From Usnea hakonensis (lineage: Eukaryota; Ascomycota; Lecanoromycetes; Lecanorales; Parmeliaceae), in NCBI GenBank assembly GCA_013423325.1, contig BLJB01000003.1, positions 124,001 through 188,000 on the forward strand: a stretch of DNA of 64,000 bases. The letters are read 5' to 3'. Both the position numbers and the translations under genes were made by a program. Of this stretch, positions 33,701 to 44,897 are shown in pieces. The stretch's first letter is position 1. Each line of letters starts with the position of its first letter. The notes beneath the pieces were generated by a model. The model was not told where the DNA came from, did no database searches, and was given only the letters and a program-made list of their open reading frames with translations.

Positions 33701-35718
33701 CTAACCTCAGTAAAAGTACATCACAGACCTCCGCCTCAACAAAGAAGATTGACGATGGTGAGTTGGACATACAAGGAAAGTTACAGCCGAAGAAGTTTAC
33801 CGAAGACGAGAAGCGAGAGACAGGGCGAATCAATGTTAATATCTACAAACAATACCTTGTTTCCAGTGGCGGCTTCAGGTTCTGGGGTCCCATCGTCATC
33901 ATTTACGCGGTCTACCAAAGCTTGATCTTGGGAAGATCCTGGTTCATCGGTGTTTGGACAAGATCGTATAAGACAGAATCTCATTCGTTCCTCGTCCAAG
34001 TGCTCCCTTACAGATATCCTACTCTGAGGGATACTGCCTACAGCACTAACAACTCCGAGGACAATCTACCATTCTACTTAGGTATCTACCTTGGACTCAG
34101 CGTACTCATTTGTATACTCGGTACCTTGAGGTACTTCCTCGTCTTCATAGGGTCACTGAGAGCATCCAAAATACTCTTTGAAGATTTGACATACGCGGTT
34201 CTTAGGGCGCCTTTGAGATGGCTCGATACTACACCCGTTGGCAGAACATTGAACAGATTCACCGCCGACTTTCAAGCTATCGACTCGATATTAGGTTACG
34301 ATATAGGTTTTCTTTCGTACCGTCTTCTCGAGTTGGTAGGTATCATGGTTGCAGGAATTCTCGTGTCGCCGATCATGCTCGCCTTCGCACTCGTACTACT
34401 CCTCTTGTGTGGATGGGTCACTGGGTGGTATCTTTCCGGTGCTCGAGAAGTCAAGCGACTCGAAAGTAATGCCAAGAGCCCCATTTTCGAACAATTTGGC
34501 TCCGCTCTCGCAGGCATTGGCACTATCCGCGCCTTCGACAAGACTGATGTATATATTGAAAGAATGTATGCTAAAATTGACGCACATGCGAACGCCTTTT
34601 GGTTCCTCTGGCTATGCCAAAGATGGCTGTCGTTCCGATCAAATGTCCTCGGTGCTATATTTTCCATCCTGGTTGCCGCTATCATAGCTTTCTATGGCAT
34701 TGAAGCTTCACTTGCTGGCTTTGCCCTGAGTTTTGCCCTCCAGTATAGCAATTCTATCATATTTCTAACACGGTGCTACGCCAATTGCGAACTGAGCTTT
34801 AATGCGGTGGAAAGAGTTGCAGAGTATTCGAATCTACAAATCGAGAATCAAACTGGGGCGGCCAAAGTCCCTGCTGCTTGGCCTACAGAAGGGCGGCTAC
34901 AGGTCTCGAATCTCGTTGCAGGCTATGCTCCAGATCTGCCACCGGTTCTTAAAGGTCTTTCGTTCTCCGTCGAGAAAAATCAACGAGTTGGCGTCGTTGG
35001 TCGAACAGGTGCTGGCAAGTCATCCCTAACATTGGCACTCTTCCGCTTTTTGGAGGCACGTGAGGGCTCTGTCTACATCGACGACATCGATGTTTCCAAG
35101 ATCAGGCTCCACGACCTGAGGAGCCGTATTGCAATCATACCGCAGGATCCAGTACTCTTTTCGGGCACCGTTCGCTCGAATTTAGATGCGTTTGACGAGC
35201 GTACAGACTCCGAGCTCTACGACGCGCTTCAGCGTGTGCACTTGATTAGCACGACGGGCTCGAATACACCCAACCCAGCAACTCCACGAGGGAACAATAC
35301 GAATCCCTTTACATCCCTTTCCTCCCGTATCTCTGAAGGCGGCCTAAATCTCTCCCAAGGCCAGCGTCAACTCCTCTGCCTCGCCCGTGCCATTGTCTCC
35401 CGCCCTAAAATCATGGTCCTCGACGAAGCGACCTCCGCTGTCGATATGGCAACAGATGTTCTCATACAGCGTAGTATCAGGGAAGAGTTTCACGACTCGA
35501 CGTTGATTGTGATTGCGCATAGACTCAGTACGATTGCGGATTTTGACAAAATACTTGTCATGGAGGACGGAGTGGGAGTGGAATTCGATGGGCCAAAGGA
35601 GCTTTTGGGGAAGGAGGGAGGTGTGTTCAAGGGGATGGTGAACCAGAGTGGGGAGAGGCAGCGGCTGTGGGAGATTATCGGGGGTGTTGGTGAGGGGGCA
35701 AGGATTGGTGAGGATTGA
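30785..35718 (+). CDS. ABCC-type full ABC transporter (Ybt1/Vmr1-like MRP)
   Basis: Four exons, 30785-31117, 31186-32142, 32201-33357 and 33414-35718, give 1583 aa. The layout is TMD0-TMD1-NBD1-TMD2-NBD2. NBD1 has Walker A GKTGSGKS (about residue 676), an insertion after the first beta strands (HVKIPRAPPFEERFDHR), signature LSGGQRWR and Walker B ILVLDDIFSAVD, which is split by the last intron. NBD2 has GRTGAGKSS (about 1348), LSQGQRQ and IMVLDEATSAVD. NBD1 has Asp where NBD2 has the catalytic Glu, the usual asymmetry of ABCC proteins. The N-terminal spans and the NBD1 insertion point to the yeast vacuolar Ybt1/Vmr1 branch. Likely role is ATP-driven export or vacuolar sequestration of organic anions or xenobiotics; substrate unknown. 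Confidence 0.93.
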
Positions 35719-36760
35719 CGCGGCCTTCTTTCGTGTTTCTAGGGCATATTAGTCAAGGGTACTACTATAGATCTGGCGTTACGAGGCATTTCACGGAGAG
35801 GTGATAGACGAAATGTTGCGTCTATCCATGTGCCACCTTGTATTTTGTTACTTGAGATCTGACGCCACCAAGGAACATGGGAGTATCATTTCTGAAGACG
35901 AATTGTGCCACCAGCGTACTTGTATACGAGGCTGGCGGAGGAGTAAAAGAAAGGGGGGAAGTAGAGGGACTATAATCGATCTATGATATGGCCTTTGGTT
36001 TTACATCTCTCTCTGAGTAAGGCACGGAAAGAGTCCCGGGCGCCGAGATACAGGCTGCCTAGATAATCCGCTTACAACTATTTCGCACCCAAAAGATGTC
36101 CTAAGTTTTCAGTTCAAGAAGTAGGACTACAACATAGAACTAATTTTAGCTGTCCAGGAATTTTGGTGCCGACGTAGACCCTACACTCGAATCTTTGAGT
36201 GTCTTTACGGTCAGATGCACGAGTTTCCTCTGCCATGTTGCCCCGTCTTGCACCGGTGTCGAGCGCTACTGTCACTGCCCTATCTGACAATTCGGTGGCG
36301 TGGCTCACGCACAGATTAGCTCAGACTAAATTGATGTACAACAAGGAGCTGTTGAGATGGATCATGGAGCATCAAGACTTTCGGCTTCGCGCCGTCTTTT
36401 ATAACCATGGCCATCGCCTAGACCTCGCCGAAGTGTCAGCGCGTCGATAGTAATACTGGGATATGGTCATGGCGAGGGCAATTCCTCTAGTGGATATGCT
36501 AAGATGCGTGGGGGGCAGTACAGTGGCGCAGTCTGCAACCTAGGTCTGTGGCTGGACTTGGCCGCAGGCTTTGCCCACATCACAAGGCAAGACAATTTGT
36601 CTTGTAGCATTTCAAAGCCGGATTCGATGTTTTTCATCTGGCAATATTCTAGAATGGATGCATGCAGAGATATATAAGCAAAGCCACTGAACTTCTCATA
36701 ACAGCACCGAAGCGCATACCCTCACTCCACACCTAGCAATTGGTATCAAGCATACCGAAT
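35719..36760. other. intergenic region with TATA box
   Basis: An open frame at 36235-36450 has no domain and is not called. TATATAAG at 36671-36678 lies 83-90 bases upstream of the ATG at 36761 and is a good core-promoter candidate for the next gene, suggesting regulated rather than housekeeping expression. Confidence 0.45.
36671..36678 (+). promoter_or_regulatory. TATA box of the 789-aa orphan gene
   Basis: Consensus TATATAAG 83-90 bases upstream of the start codon, followed by a pyrimidine-containing leader (CTCACTCCACACC). Position and sequence fit; no experimental support. Confidence 0.5.
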
Positions 36761-39130
36761 ATGGCTGAACCTGCTGAGCCACTCGCACTTGTACCTTTGT
36801 CAAATGCCACTGGATCACCTTCAACTTTCAGCCAGCAGGGTACAATTGACTGGACAGCACTTGGTCGCATGCAATTGTCAGCATCTGTGGCCATTGTTGG
36901 TCGTCTCGCTGCTGCCGGCATCGAATCCTTGACCGTCGCCGTCGGTCAAATTTTATGCAATCGCGTTCCAATCGGCGCACATGGCGAAAAGGTCCTTATG
37001 GAATCGATGGGGAAGCTAAAGTCCTTTTCCGCCTTTGGAGACGTTGTGTGGTTTGGCATTGGCATTCGCCATGTTCTCCGATCGCTAGTCCACACATCGC
37101 AGGGAGCGTCCTGCGTCGCTCTTTGCGCAGCTCTGGCCGAATGCCACTCTCGTGAGGCTTCGGCTCTGGTCCTGTACGAAATGGCCAAGCGATCTGGCAG
37201 TCCTCAAGAACTCTCACCTTCCGTTTCTCAGTGGGAGGCCATGATCAAAACCTGTGCATCCATCTTCACTCCTTCGACATTTGGAATTCGAGTTCAGCAA
37301 CTTCTAAGGCTTGGAGGATATAGCATCACATTGAGTGAAGCTAGTGATCCTAGGGACATTGCAGATGCGCTGTTTGCCGTGGGATCAGTGGCCGCGGGTG
37401 AAATCGCTTCTGTCAAAATCTCCGGAGTCGCTTCCTGCGTGTGGGTTGCAGCCTATGCTGATTACGTTCTGGGTATGAGAGTGCATATGGAGTCTGACAA
37501 AGGGAGTGTACTTTGGATGAACTACTCTGAACCTAAAGGTAGTGCACAAGTCATTGTCACGGTGGGTATGTCGCCACCTCAAGGCACTGCGGTTACAGCC
37601 CCCCAGTCTATCTCAAGAACCGTCATCGTCAAAGGTGGACATACCTTTATCTGCCAGATGCTCGGCCTCCCTGATGACCATGCGCCCTTTTTCATTGGAG
37701 GGCGCAGTCACTGGGGTTCCGTGCTTGAGGAGCTTTTGGGCGAAGATGCCTCCGTCTTTCGTTCTTCGGAAGAAGATAGCAGATGCTCTCGAAACCCCAA
37801 GGAGTCAGACCATGTGGAAAAGCAGCCTCTCCACAAAACGGTTATTCTCGAGTGCCTTGCGGAGATGATTGTGGCTACGGCTTGCTATGCCCTAAGATTT
37901 TCACCCCTATACACAAGTCGAGCCGACTTTTACGAATCATTCATAACATATGTACCCGAATTTCGGCATCTAAAGAGGATGCTAGAGGCAACTGACAATC
38001 GATTGCTGGATAAGCTGGATGATAATCAGACTGTATCACAGATATACGTGCTCGCAGAGTACCAACTGGGAATTCATTGCCGTTGTCCCGAGCATGCTCG
38101 CTTCTCACGCTGCCAGGTATGCCCCGTCAGGGAGCACTGCCTTACCAGGTACGCGCAATTTTTCATGTTGCTAGCGAACTTTCGTAATCGTCTTGTCATG
38201 GAAACGCCTTTCCATCCCAGTGTGGCTGGTCTTCGACTCCTTTTCAGGATGTTTCAACCGTACAAGTCTAGCATGAAGGCTCATTTCGGCATACCTGGCC
38301 ATCTCAAGAACCCTGTTCGGATAGGTGGGCGGCGCAGAATCAAGAAAGTAGCTTTGGACCAAGAGAGTTTTCGCGATTGGAAATCTGAGCCCCAGTCCAT
38401 CCATTTACAGCGCGTTATTGCTTGCTTCTCCGGATTCGAGCCCAAGACATGGGATAAAGTTGACGAGATCTCGGCTCGGAGTGATGGCAAAATCTACAGC
38501 TACATTCATACTCTAACAGAAGTATCGGAACAAGTTGAGACCATGTACCAGATTCACGTAGGGGCCGGGTCCATCTACTCCAATCACCGGCCCTACACCG
38601 CAATACTCGACAAAGATCATTCAACCAAAGCTAGTATGAAATACAACTGGCCGAGTGTAGAAGAGAGTATAGGCTTCTCCTCGCTTTGGCAGGACACCTC
38701 GTCGCGCTTGACGTTACGGGCGTTTGCCGAAGAGTCAGATCAACTGCGATTTTGGTACACCATCTTTGGCAACAATCGTGAGATCTCTTTTTCACCTGGG
38801 CAATTCTTCAAAAACATTTGCAAGGCCACTCAGTGGCGCCGGTATTACCTTGCCAATCACAAAATCATGAACTCCATCTCCCTACCTCCCTACACTTATG
38901 AGCAAACATGCCTTGTGGTCTGTGGCGAGGGGAGGCTTCAGCCGGGCCTGAATTTTGAGAGTATTGTTCTCCGCCCACACCAAGGCAATACACTCGGCAA
39001 GTGCGTGGTCCTGACTCTTATGGATGGGAGTGTATTCCTACTCAGGAGCAAAGACGACCTGGACGCTGTTCTGAAGATCCAACACAACATTGGACCATCT
39101 GTTGGCGCAAAGTCCATATTTCTGTCTTGA
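36761..39130 (+). CDS. uncharacterised fungal orphan protein, 789 aa
   Basis: A single-exon frame starting MAEPAEPLALVPLSN. No signal peptide. The N-terminal third has helices and hydrophobic patches (SVAIVGRLAAAGIESLTVAV); a conserved-looking block lies near residue 205 (DPRDIADALFAVGSVAAGEI, VWVAAYADYVLGMRVHME). Near residue 440 is a Cys-rich segment, HCRCPEHARFSRCQVCP then REHC, with six Cys and two or three His in 25 residues, which could hold zinc. The C-terminal 60 residues (ILRPHQGNTLGKCVVLTLMD is at 38965-39025) are beta-rich. I know similar multi-copy orphans from plant-associated and soil ascomycetes, without a function. The gene has a TATA box and lies in the accessory half of the window. 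Confidence 0.75.
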   Translation: MAEPAEPLALVPLSNATGSPSTFSQQGTIDWTALGRMQLSASVAIVGRLAAAGIESLTVAVGQILCNRVPIGAHGEKVLMESMGKLKSFSAFGDVVWFGIGIRHVLRSLVHTSQGASCVALCAALAECHSREASALVLYEMAKRSGSPQELSPSVSQWEAMIKTCASIFTPSTFGIRVQQLLRLGGYSITLSEASDPRDIADALFAVGSVAAGEIASVKISGVASCVWVAAYADYVLGMRVHMESDKGSVLWMNYSEPKGSAQVIVTVGMSPPQGTAVTAPQSISRTVIVKGGHTFICQMLGLPDDHAPFFIGGRSHWGSVLEELLGEDASVFRSSEEDSRCSRNPKESDHVEKQPLHKTVILECLAEMIVATACYALRFSPLYTSRADFYESFITYVPEFRHLKRMLEATDNRLLDKLDDNQTVSQIYVLAEYQLGIHCRCPEHARFSRCQVCPVREHCLTRYAQFFMLLANFRNRLVMETPFHPSVAGLRLLFRMFQPYKSSMKAHFGIPGHLKNPVRIGGRRRIKKVALDQESFRDWKSEPQSIHLQRVIACFSGFEPKTWDKVDEISARSDGKIYSYIHTLTEVSEQVETMYQIHVGAGSIYSNHRPYTAILDKDHSTKASMKYNWPSVEESIGFSSLWQDTSSRLTLRAFAEESDQLRFWYTIFGNNREISFSPGQFFKNICKATQWRRYYLANHKIMNSISLPPYTYEQTCLVVCGEGRLQPGLNFESIVLRPHQGNTLGKCVVLTLMDGSVFLLRSKDDLDAVLKIQHNIGPSVGAKSIFLS

Positions 39131-40407
39131 GAAGACCTATATGACACTGTCGGTAAATACGAAGCTAATGTATGCGCAAATCGTGCGAATGGAAGGAGCA
39201 TGGAGTTTATGAACTACCAGGTAATATCTACTATTGTGAATTTCTGTATCGAACCTTCAGTCTTGACTATCTGACGTCTCCTTCTACACAGAAACATACT
39301 TGGGTCCTCGATGTGGGATCAGTTCAAGCGCATGGGCTTCATACTTTTAGGATCGGGTGCTATATGACGAGATCCTCGATCGTGTCCACTAGTAGGTGCT
39401 AGCCTTGAGGCTTGAGCTACATCTATGGTGAATTATCGAGAAGTACGAGGTATTGCGGACGTATGTGCTACTGCTCATCATCGGCTGAATGACGTGGATG
39501 ATACGTTTGGCTAGCCGAAAGGGCGGGAATGACACCTTTTTGAGTTAGTGGGATGCATTCACAAAAGCATAAGAAGACACTCTAACCCAAACACGAAAAC
39601 AGACCATCTCGATACCAACCGGAAAATTTGGCAAAGGCTGGCAATTCTTTGGATTGGAGAGCTAAAGCATGGATCTTAGCCGGGGATTCTAACGAAGTGC
39701 AAATCAACTTTCCATATCAACCCCGAGGTTGGTTCATGCTCGGTGCAAGAAGAAATTCCTAGGCTCTTGGCAGCTTCCAAAGTTGGTTTAGGGATCACCC
39801 CCGTGGAATGAAATCCGTCCCTACCACATGAATTACTACCATGAGGACCCATCTGAACGGGAAAATGAATGCCTTTTCGGAACGGGTTGCCTCAAGCAGG
39901 TGCCGGTGGGCGCGTGGCCGAGGCACGATGATATGCAAGATCGCTGCAAGATCGCCGGCATCCGACGATATCCAGCCCATCATCCCATCCCGTAAGTGAT
40001 GATCGCCAAAACTTAAAAAGAGATCAATGAGATGAAGCTAGGTAGAGTATAATGTTGAGACTTTATGAGTCGTTCTCCTTAGCTTTCTCTGAATATTTAT
40101 TTCTGAAAAAGGTTTGAAATTTCAAATACAAGAAAGCTGGACCGGCCTTTGGCCGTCGAGAAGGAGACGGAAAAGTAAAAGTTCCCTTTTGTAAGTAGCC
40201 TTCGCGCATTCAACGAATCAGCATCGTTTGAGGAAGCTCTTTTTCCCACCTTAAAAATATAGTATTTAGATGGTTCTGAAATATAAAGTCTCAGTCTGCC
40301 CAATCTGATGCTTTCTTGTTCACTCTATTTTATAAAACGCTCTTCTGGCCATACATGGATGGAGTAGATGATTTTACCACACAATTACGAATCTCTATCT
40401 TTCCAAC
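39131..40407. other. gene-free accessory spacer
   Basis: 1.28 kb with only short open frames in both strands (for example 39172-39402 and minus 39795-39983), none with a domain. The last 90 bases include TATTTTATAAAACGC (about 40326), a possible TATA region for the NRPS-like gene. Confidence 0.45.
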
Positions 40408-43400
40408 ATGGACCCTTCAGCTTCTCCAGCTTCAAATGATGTTAGCCCGTTATTGTTGCCAACTGCGGTTGATCGTATCGCTGAAGTCGAGCCACAAGCC
40501 ATGTGGATTGCGATGCCGTCAGCACCCATTGATGGCAAATATGAGTATAAAACTATCACCTATCACCAATTCGCAAACGCGATCAATACCGTAGCTTGGT
40601 GGCTGGATAAAGAAATAGAAAAGAGTCGGAATGTACAGCCTTTGGCTTATTTTGGAACTGGTGGCGGTGATATTGGTTATCCAATCCTTTTGATCGCAGC
40701 TGTCAAGGCTGGGTTCTATGTAGGTCTCTAGACATTGACTTCTTCCTCTCGGTCCCTGACTAAGACATGTAGACGATCTTCAACTCCCCAAGAAACAGTG
40801 TTGATGCACATATCCATCTTCTCGAAACCCAAGACTGCGATACCTTAATCCTACCGGATCCTCAACCGCCGTACGTTGCAGCGTTACTAGAACAGAAATC
40901 AATGCGAGTTCTCCGATTCCCCAGCATCGAGATGCTCTTAGATTCTCCAGCGCCCCATTATCCTTACAAGAAATCTTTCGAGGAAGCCCGCAATGATCCC
41001 TTGGTGTCACTTCATACTTCCGGCTCCACCGGTAGGCTGATTTGAATTCCTTTAGAGTTGTGCTGCTGACCAAATAAAGGAATCCCAAAGCCTAGGCTAT
41101 TCCCTCTTTCAGCTGCCAACTCGCTAGCGAACAATCATCATAGATCATACTCCGACGGGTCCAAAGCGACTACCGAGTTCTATCGACATGACTTTGTTTT
41201 GAGCGCAATACCTTTCTTTCATGTAAGCATTCTCTCTTCGATCTCCGCTTATGGTTTCTCTCTGGTTGAATCTTCAGCCACAATGGGCAGCACTGAAGAA
41301 GTGCAGCTGTATCTTCGGGCGGCCCTTCATTCGCAGTGTACACCTTTTCGAGCTGCATAATATGATTGCCATGCTCGCCCGCTATTTCCAGATTTACTGA
41401 CCAGCTGAATTAAGGCGGCAGCGCTGCTATTTAATATCTCCAGTGTCATTTTAGCCCGAGCGCGAGTAGCCTTGCAACCTTCAGGGCCACCTTTGAATGC
41501 CGAGACTGCAATCGCATTGATGAAAGCGGCAGGCACAAATGTCGCTGTTTTACCACCATCAACGTTGGACGAGATTGGCAAGCAGGCACATCTTCTAGAG
41601 TACTTGTCTTGCATGAAAGCCGTATTGGCCGCTGGAGGGTCAGTATCTAAAGCTGCTGGGGATTTAATCATCACCAAGACCAAGTTGATCAATCCTCTAG
41701 GCTTGACAGAGGCTGGGTGTCTTGCTCAGCTTGAAGTCGATCCTGAAGATTGGGCTTATATTCGACCAGGCCCGCTGTCTGGGGCCGAGTTCCGACACCA
41801 TGCCGGCGATTCTTACGAACTGGTCATAGTTCGAGATGAAAAATTGAAGGGTTATCAGTCAGTGTTCGAGCTTTTCCCGGACTTGCAAGAATACTCGACC
41901 CATGACTTGTTCTGCAAACATCCTAATAAACCCGATCACTGGATTTATAATGGACGAGCCGATGATGTAATCGTCTTCTTGAATGGTGAAAAGACAAACC
42001 CTGTATCATATGAAGGACTTGTCCAGTCCCACCCAGACGTTCGTGCTGCTTTGGTTACAGGACAAGGTCGCTTTGAAGCTGCGCTGTTGATCGAACCCAT
42101 GCACTCTTGTGATTCGTCTGCAAGTCAGAAAGCGGAATTCATAGAGAGACTGTGGCCTACTATTAAGGAAGCTAACCGGCTTTGCCCTGCACATGCAAGG
42201 ATTTCAAAGTCACACATTCTCTTCACAAAACCTGACAAGCCCATGTCCCGAGCCGGAAAGGGTACTGTGCAGAGGAGATCTACAATCGAGAATTACTCCG
42301 ATGAACTCGAAACTCTCTATGCTGAGGCCGACTCCATGAAAGACAAAGATGTTCCAATCGAGGTCAATCTCCACGATCTGGAGAGCTCCATTAAACAACT
42401 TCTGACTGATACGGTTGGATATGAGGATATCAGTCCGGACACCGACTTCTTTTCCCTCGGCATGGATTCCCTGCAAGTGATTCAGACCGCTCGTCATCTC
42501 AAAGGCGGATTAAGAAAAGCAGGATTGAAGGCCGACGAAGTCGCACCCAGCTTCATTTATACCAATCCCACAGTCTTAAAGTTAGCTTCCGCGATAGAGA
42601 CTCTCAGACAAGGATCGCAGAAAGCCAAAGAGACAAATGAGCAGACTCGTATGGAACTTATGGAGACAATGATGAGGAAGTACTCATACGACGGTCCAAG
42701 AGTCCTCGTTCTGACCGGTTCCACCGGCGCGCTCGGATCCTATCTGCTCGAGGCTTTTCTAGCCATCGAGTCAATCTCACGAATCTACTGCCTCAACCGC
42801 GCCCCAGACCCTGAGCAGCGTCAGAGAAACGTCAATTCATCGCGAGGGTTGAGGACGAGTTGGGACGAAGACAGAGTGACTTTCCTCACCAGCGATTTCG
42901 CCAAAGACAACCTCGGCCTCGAGCATGAGACGTACCAAGAAATCGTCGCCAATGCCGATCTCGTCCTTCACAACGCGTGGCAAGTCGACTTCAATCTCTC
43001 TCTCACGTCCTACGAAGGCCACATCCATGGCGTGCACAATCTGATCAACCTATGCTCTTCATCCGCCCACCGCGCCTCCATCTTCTTCATCTCGAGCATC
43101 GGCGCCGTGGAAAACTGGTCCGCACAACACAACGGCCCAGTCCCCGAACAACCCTTCTCCGACTTCACAATCCCAGGCGCAATCGGCTATTCCGAGTCCA
43201 AGCACGTCGCAGAGCGGCTCCTCGATACCGCAAACACCCGTCTCAACCTCACCGCATCCATCTGTCGTGTTGGGCAGATCGCCGGCCCGGCCCTGGGCAC
43301 CAAAGGCATGTGGAACAAACACGAATGGCTCCCCAGTCTCCTCCTGAGTTCGCGCCATCTCGGCGTCCTGCCAGACTCCCTCCACACCATGAACGACATC

Positions 43401-43835
43401 GACTGGCTCCCCATCGATCTGCTCTCCACCATAATCGCCGACCTCGCCCTCCACTCCGCTTCTGCCCCCAACCCACCAGAAACGCAAGTCTTCCACACCA
43501 TCAATCCCAGCATCGTCACCTGGAATTCCCTTTTACCGACCATCCAGCACGAACTCGGGCACCATATGAAAATAGTCCCGTTCAAGACGTGGCTCCAAAC
43601 GCTGAGAGCTAGCGCGCGAAACGCCACGACGGAGGAAACCCTCGACGCTAACCCGGCTGTCAAATTGATGGGGTTTTATGAGGGTCTACTGGATGACGCT
43701 CGTAGACTTCCGAGATTGGAAACGAGGCGGACGGAAATGGCGAGCTCGGGATTGAGGGCTGTGGGGCCGGTGAGGAGCGAGTGGATGGTCAAGTGGATTA
43801 GGCAGTGGAATGGTAGTGGAGGAGGAGTGGAGTGA
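40408..43835 (+). CDS. NRPS-like adenylation-thiolation-reductase protein, apparently frameshifted
   Basis: Segments 40408-40719, 40773-41031, 41080-41223 and 41415-43835 assemble into about 1040 aa. An adenylation domain of the LYS2/NRPS-like type spans the first 570 residues: A3 TSGSTGIPKP, A4 region IPFFHAAALLFN (formed exactly by the last splice), A7/A8 YNGRADDVIVFLNGEKTNP, A10 AGKGTVQR. A phosphopantetheine carrier motif FFSLGMDSLQVIQ follows, then a thioester reductase with LTGSTGALGSYLLEAF (NADPH binding) and YSESKHVAERLL (YxxxK). Such enzymes activate a carboxylic acid and release it as aldehyde or alcohol. Between A3 and A4 the frame changes by one base inside 41128-41196 with no usable intron there, so the gene is either inactivated or the base is a sequence error. 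Substrate unknown. Confidence 0.8.
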
Positions 43836-44897
43836 ACGTCGCTTCTCTGGTGGGGACGTTGAAATTGCGAAAATCTCATGGCGGGTTTTTCGAGTTGATC
43901 GTTTTTTGTGGGTCGTCCAGACGCTTCTTCTTCATTTATATATCACAACACTTGAGATATATTTCAACCATCGCTCACATCATAATCTATATACATAATC
44001 CTCACAGCGCAGCTCTGTCCAACCAACCCCTCAGCCCACTTGTCAATTCTTTCTCGGTGCGTTAATCCAAAACAGTGGGAAACTTCCGCGTCCCTATCGC
44101 TATATCGATATCGTTTTTCAACAGGCCGAAACACCAAGGGAATAGCTAAGCGAGATATATACGGCTTCAATCATGAGCGGTAGTGGTAGTAGTAGCAATG
44201 GTATTGAGGTTGTGGAGAAGATTCAGATTTATCATAGGGGAAGAAAGTTTTTTTCTCCGGGCGCCAAGTATTGTATTCCAGACATACATGCTTACGCCAA
44301 TAGACCCCGCAGCCCCTGACTCGGTATCAGTGTGCCTAATTCTATCTAGTGTGACCAAGGATGACACGAGAGAGAGAGAACTCTTCCAGCTCCCTTAAAA
44401 CTTGGGGAATCCGTGGCTTATGTGAGATGGGTGGCGCGGTGAGGCTGGATCAGCGCCCCTTCTTCACCGCGATTTGCCAACGGCAACGTCAGCACCCAGA
44501 ATCGCAGAAGCGCTCCAAGCAGCGTCTTGCACGTACCAAGGGAGGAAGCTAATGCAGCCAATCTCGAACATGCCTCTTGTCTCGGTCCAAGTCCTACTCG
44601 CCCGCCGAGTCGTGCCGCAGCTCAGCATGCCCGCTTCCCAACTTTCACCCTATTGATTTACTTCAGCTGAGTTCCATATGCCGCAGGGTGCCGCGGACCT
44701 ATATATCCCCGCAGTCCCGACTGCGCTGAATCACTATTATGCATTCTCCGTGTCAGGAAACGCTCAGGGGTCTGAGCCTCTTGATGACTCAAAAGGGACC
44801 CGGAGTCCCTGCTTCCCCCCCTGGTTATGATCAATGTTCGTATGTCGTTTGGATTTTTTCACAGCGCTAGCGCCTACGGACTTTTATCCTTCGCAAC
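43836..44897. other. intergenic region
   Basis: About 1.06 kb, AT-rich at 43930-44000, without a supported gene on either strand. TATATATCCCC at about 44700 may belong to the promoter of the next gene. Confidence 0.4.

Noticed and set aside
36235..36450. 71-codon open frame upstream of the orphan gene
   Set aside because: Short, without domain or supporting splice sites; chance occurrence is likely.
41224..41414. Coding-looking stretch inside the third intron of the NRPS-like gene
   Set aside because: All three frames end in stops before 41415, whereas direct splicing from 41223 to 41415 gives the expected adenylation-domain sequence.
42977..43612. 211-codon plus-strand frame inside the reductase domain
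   Set aside because: Arg/Pro/His-rich alternate frame of the NRPS-like gene; the main frame carries the catalytic motifs.
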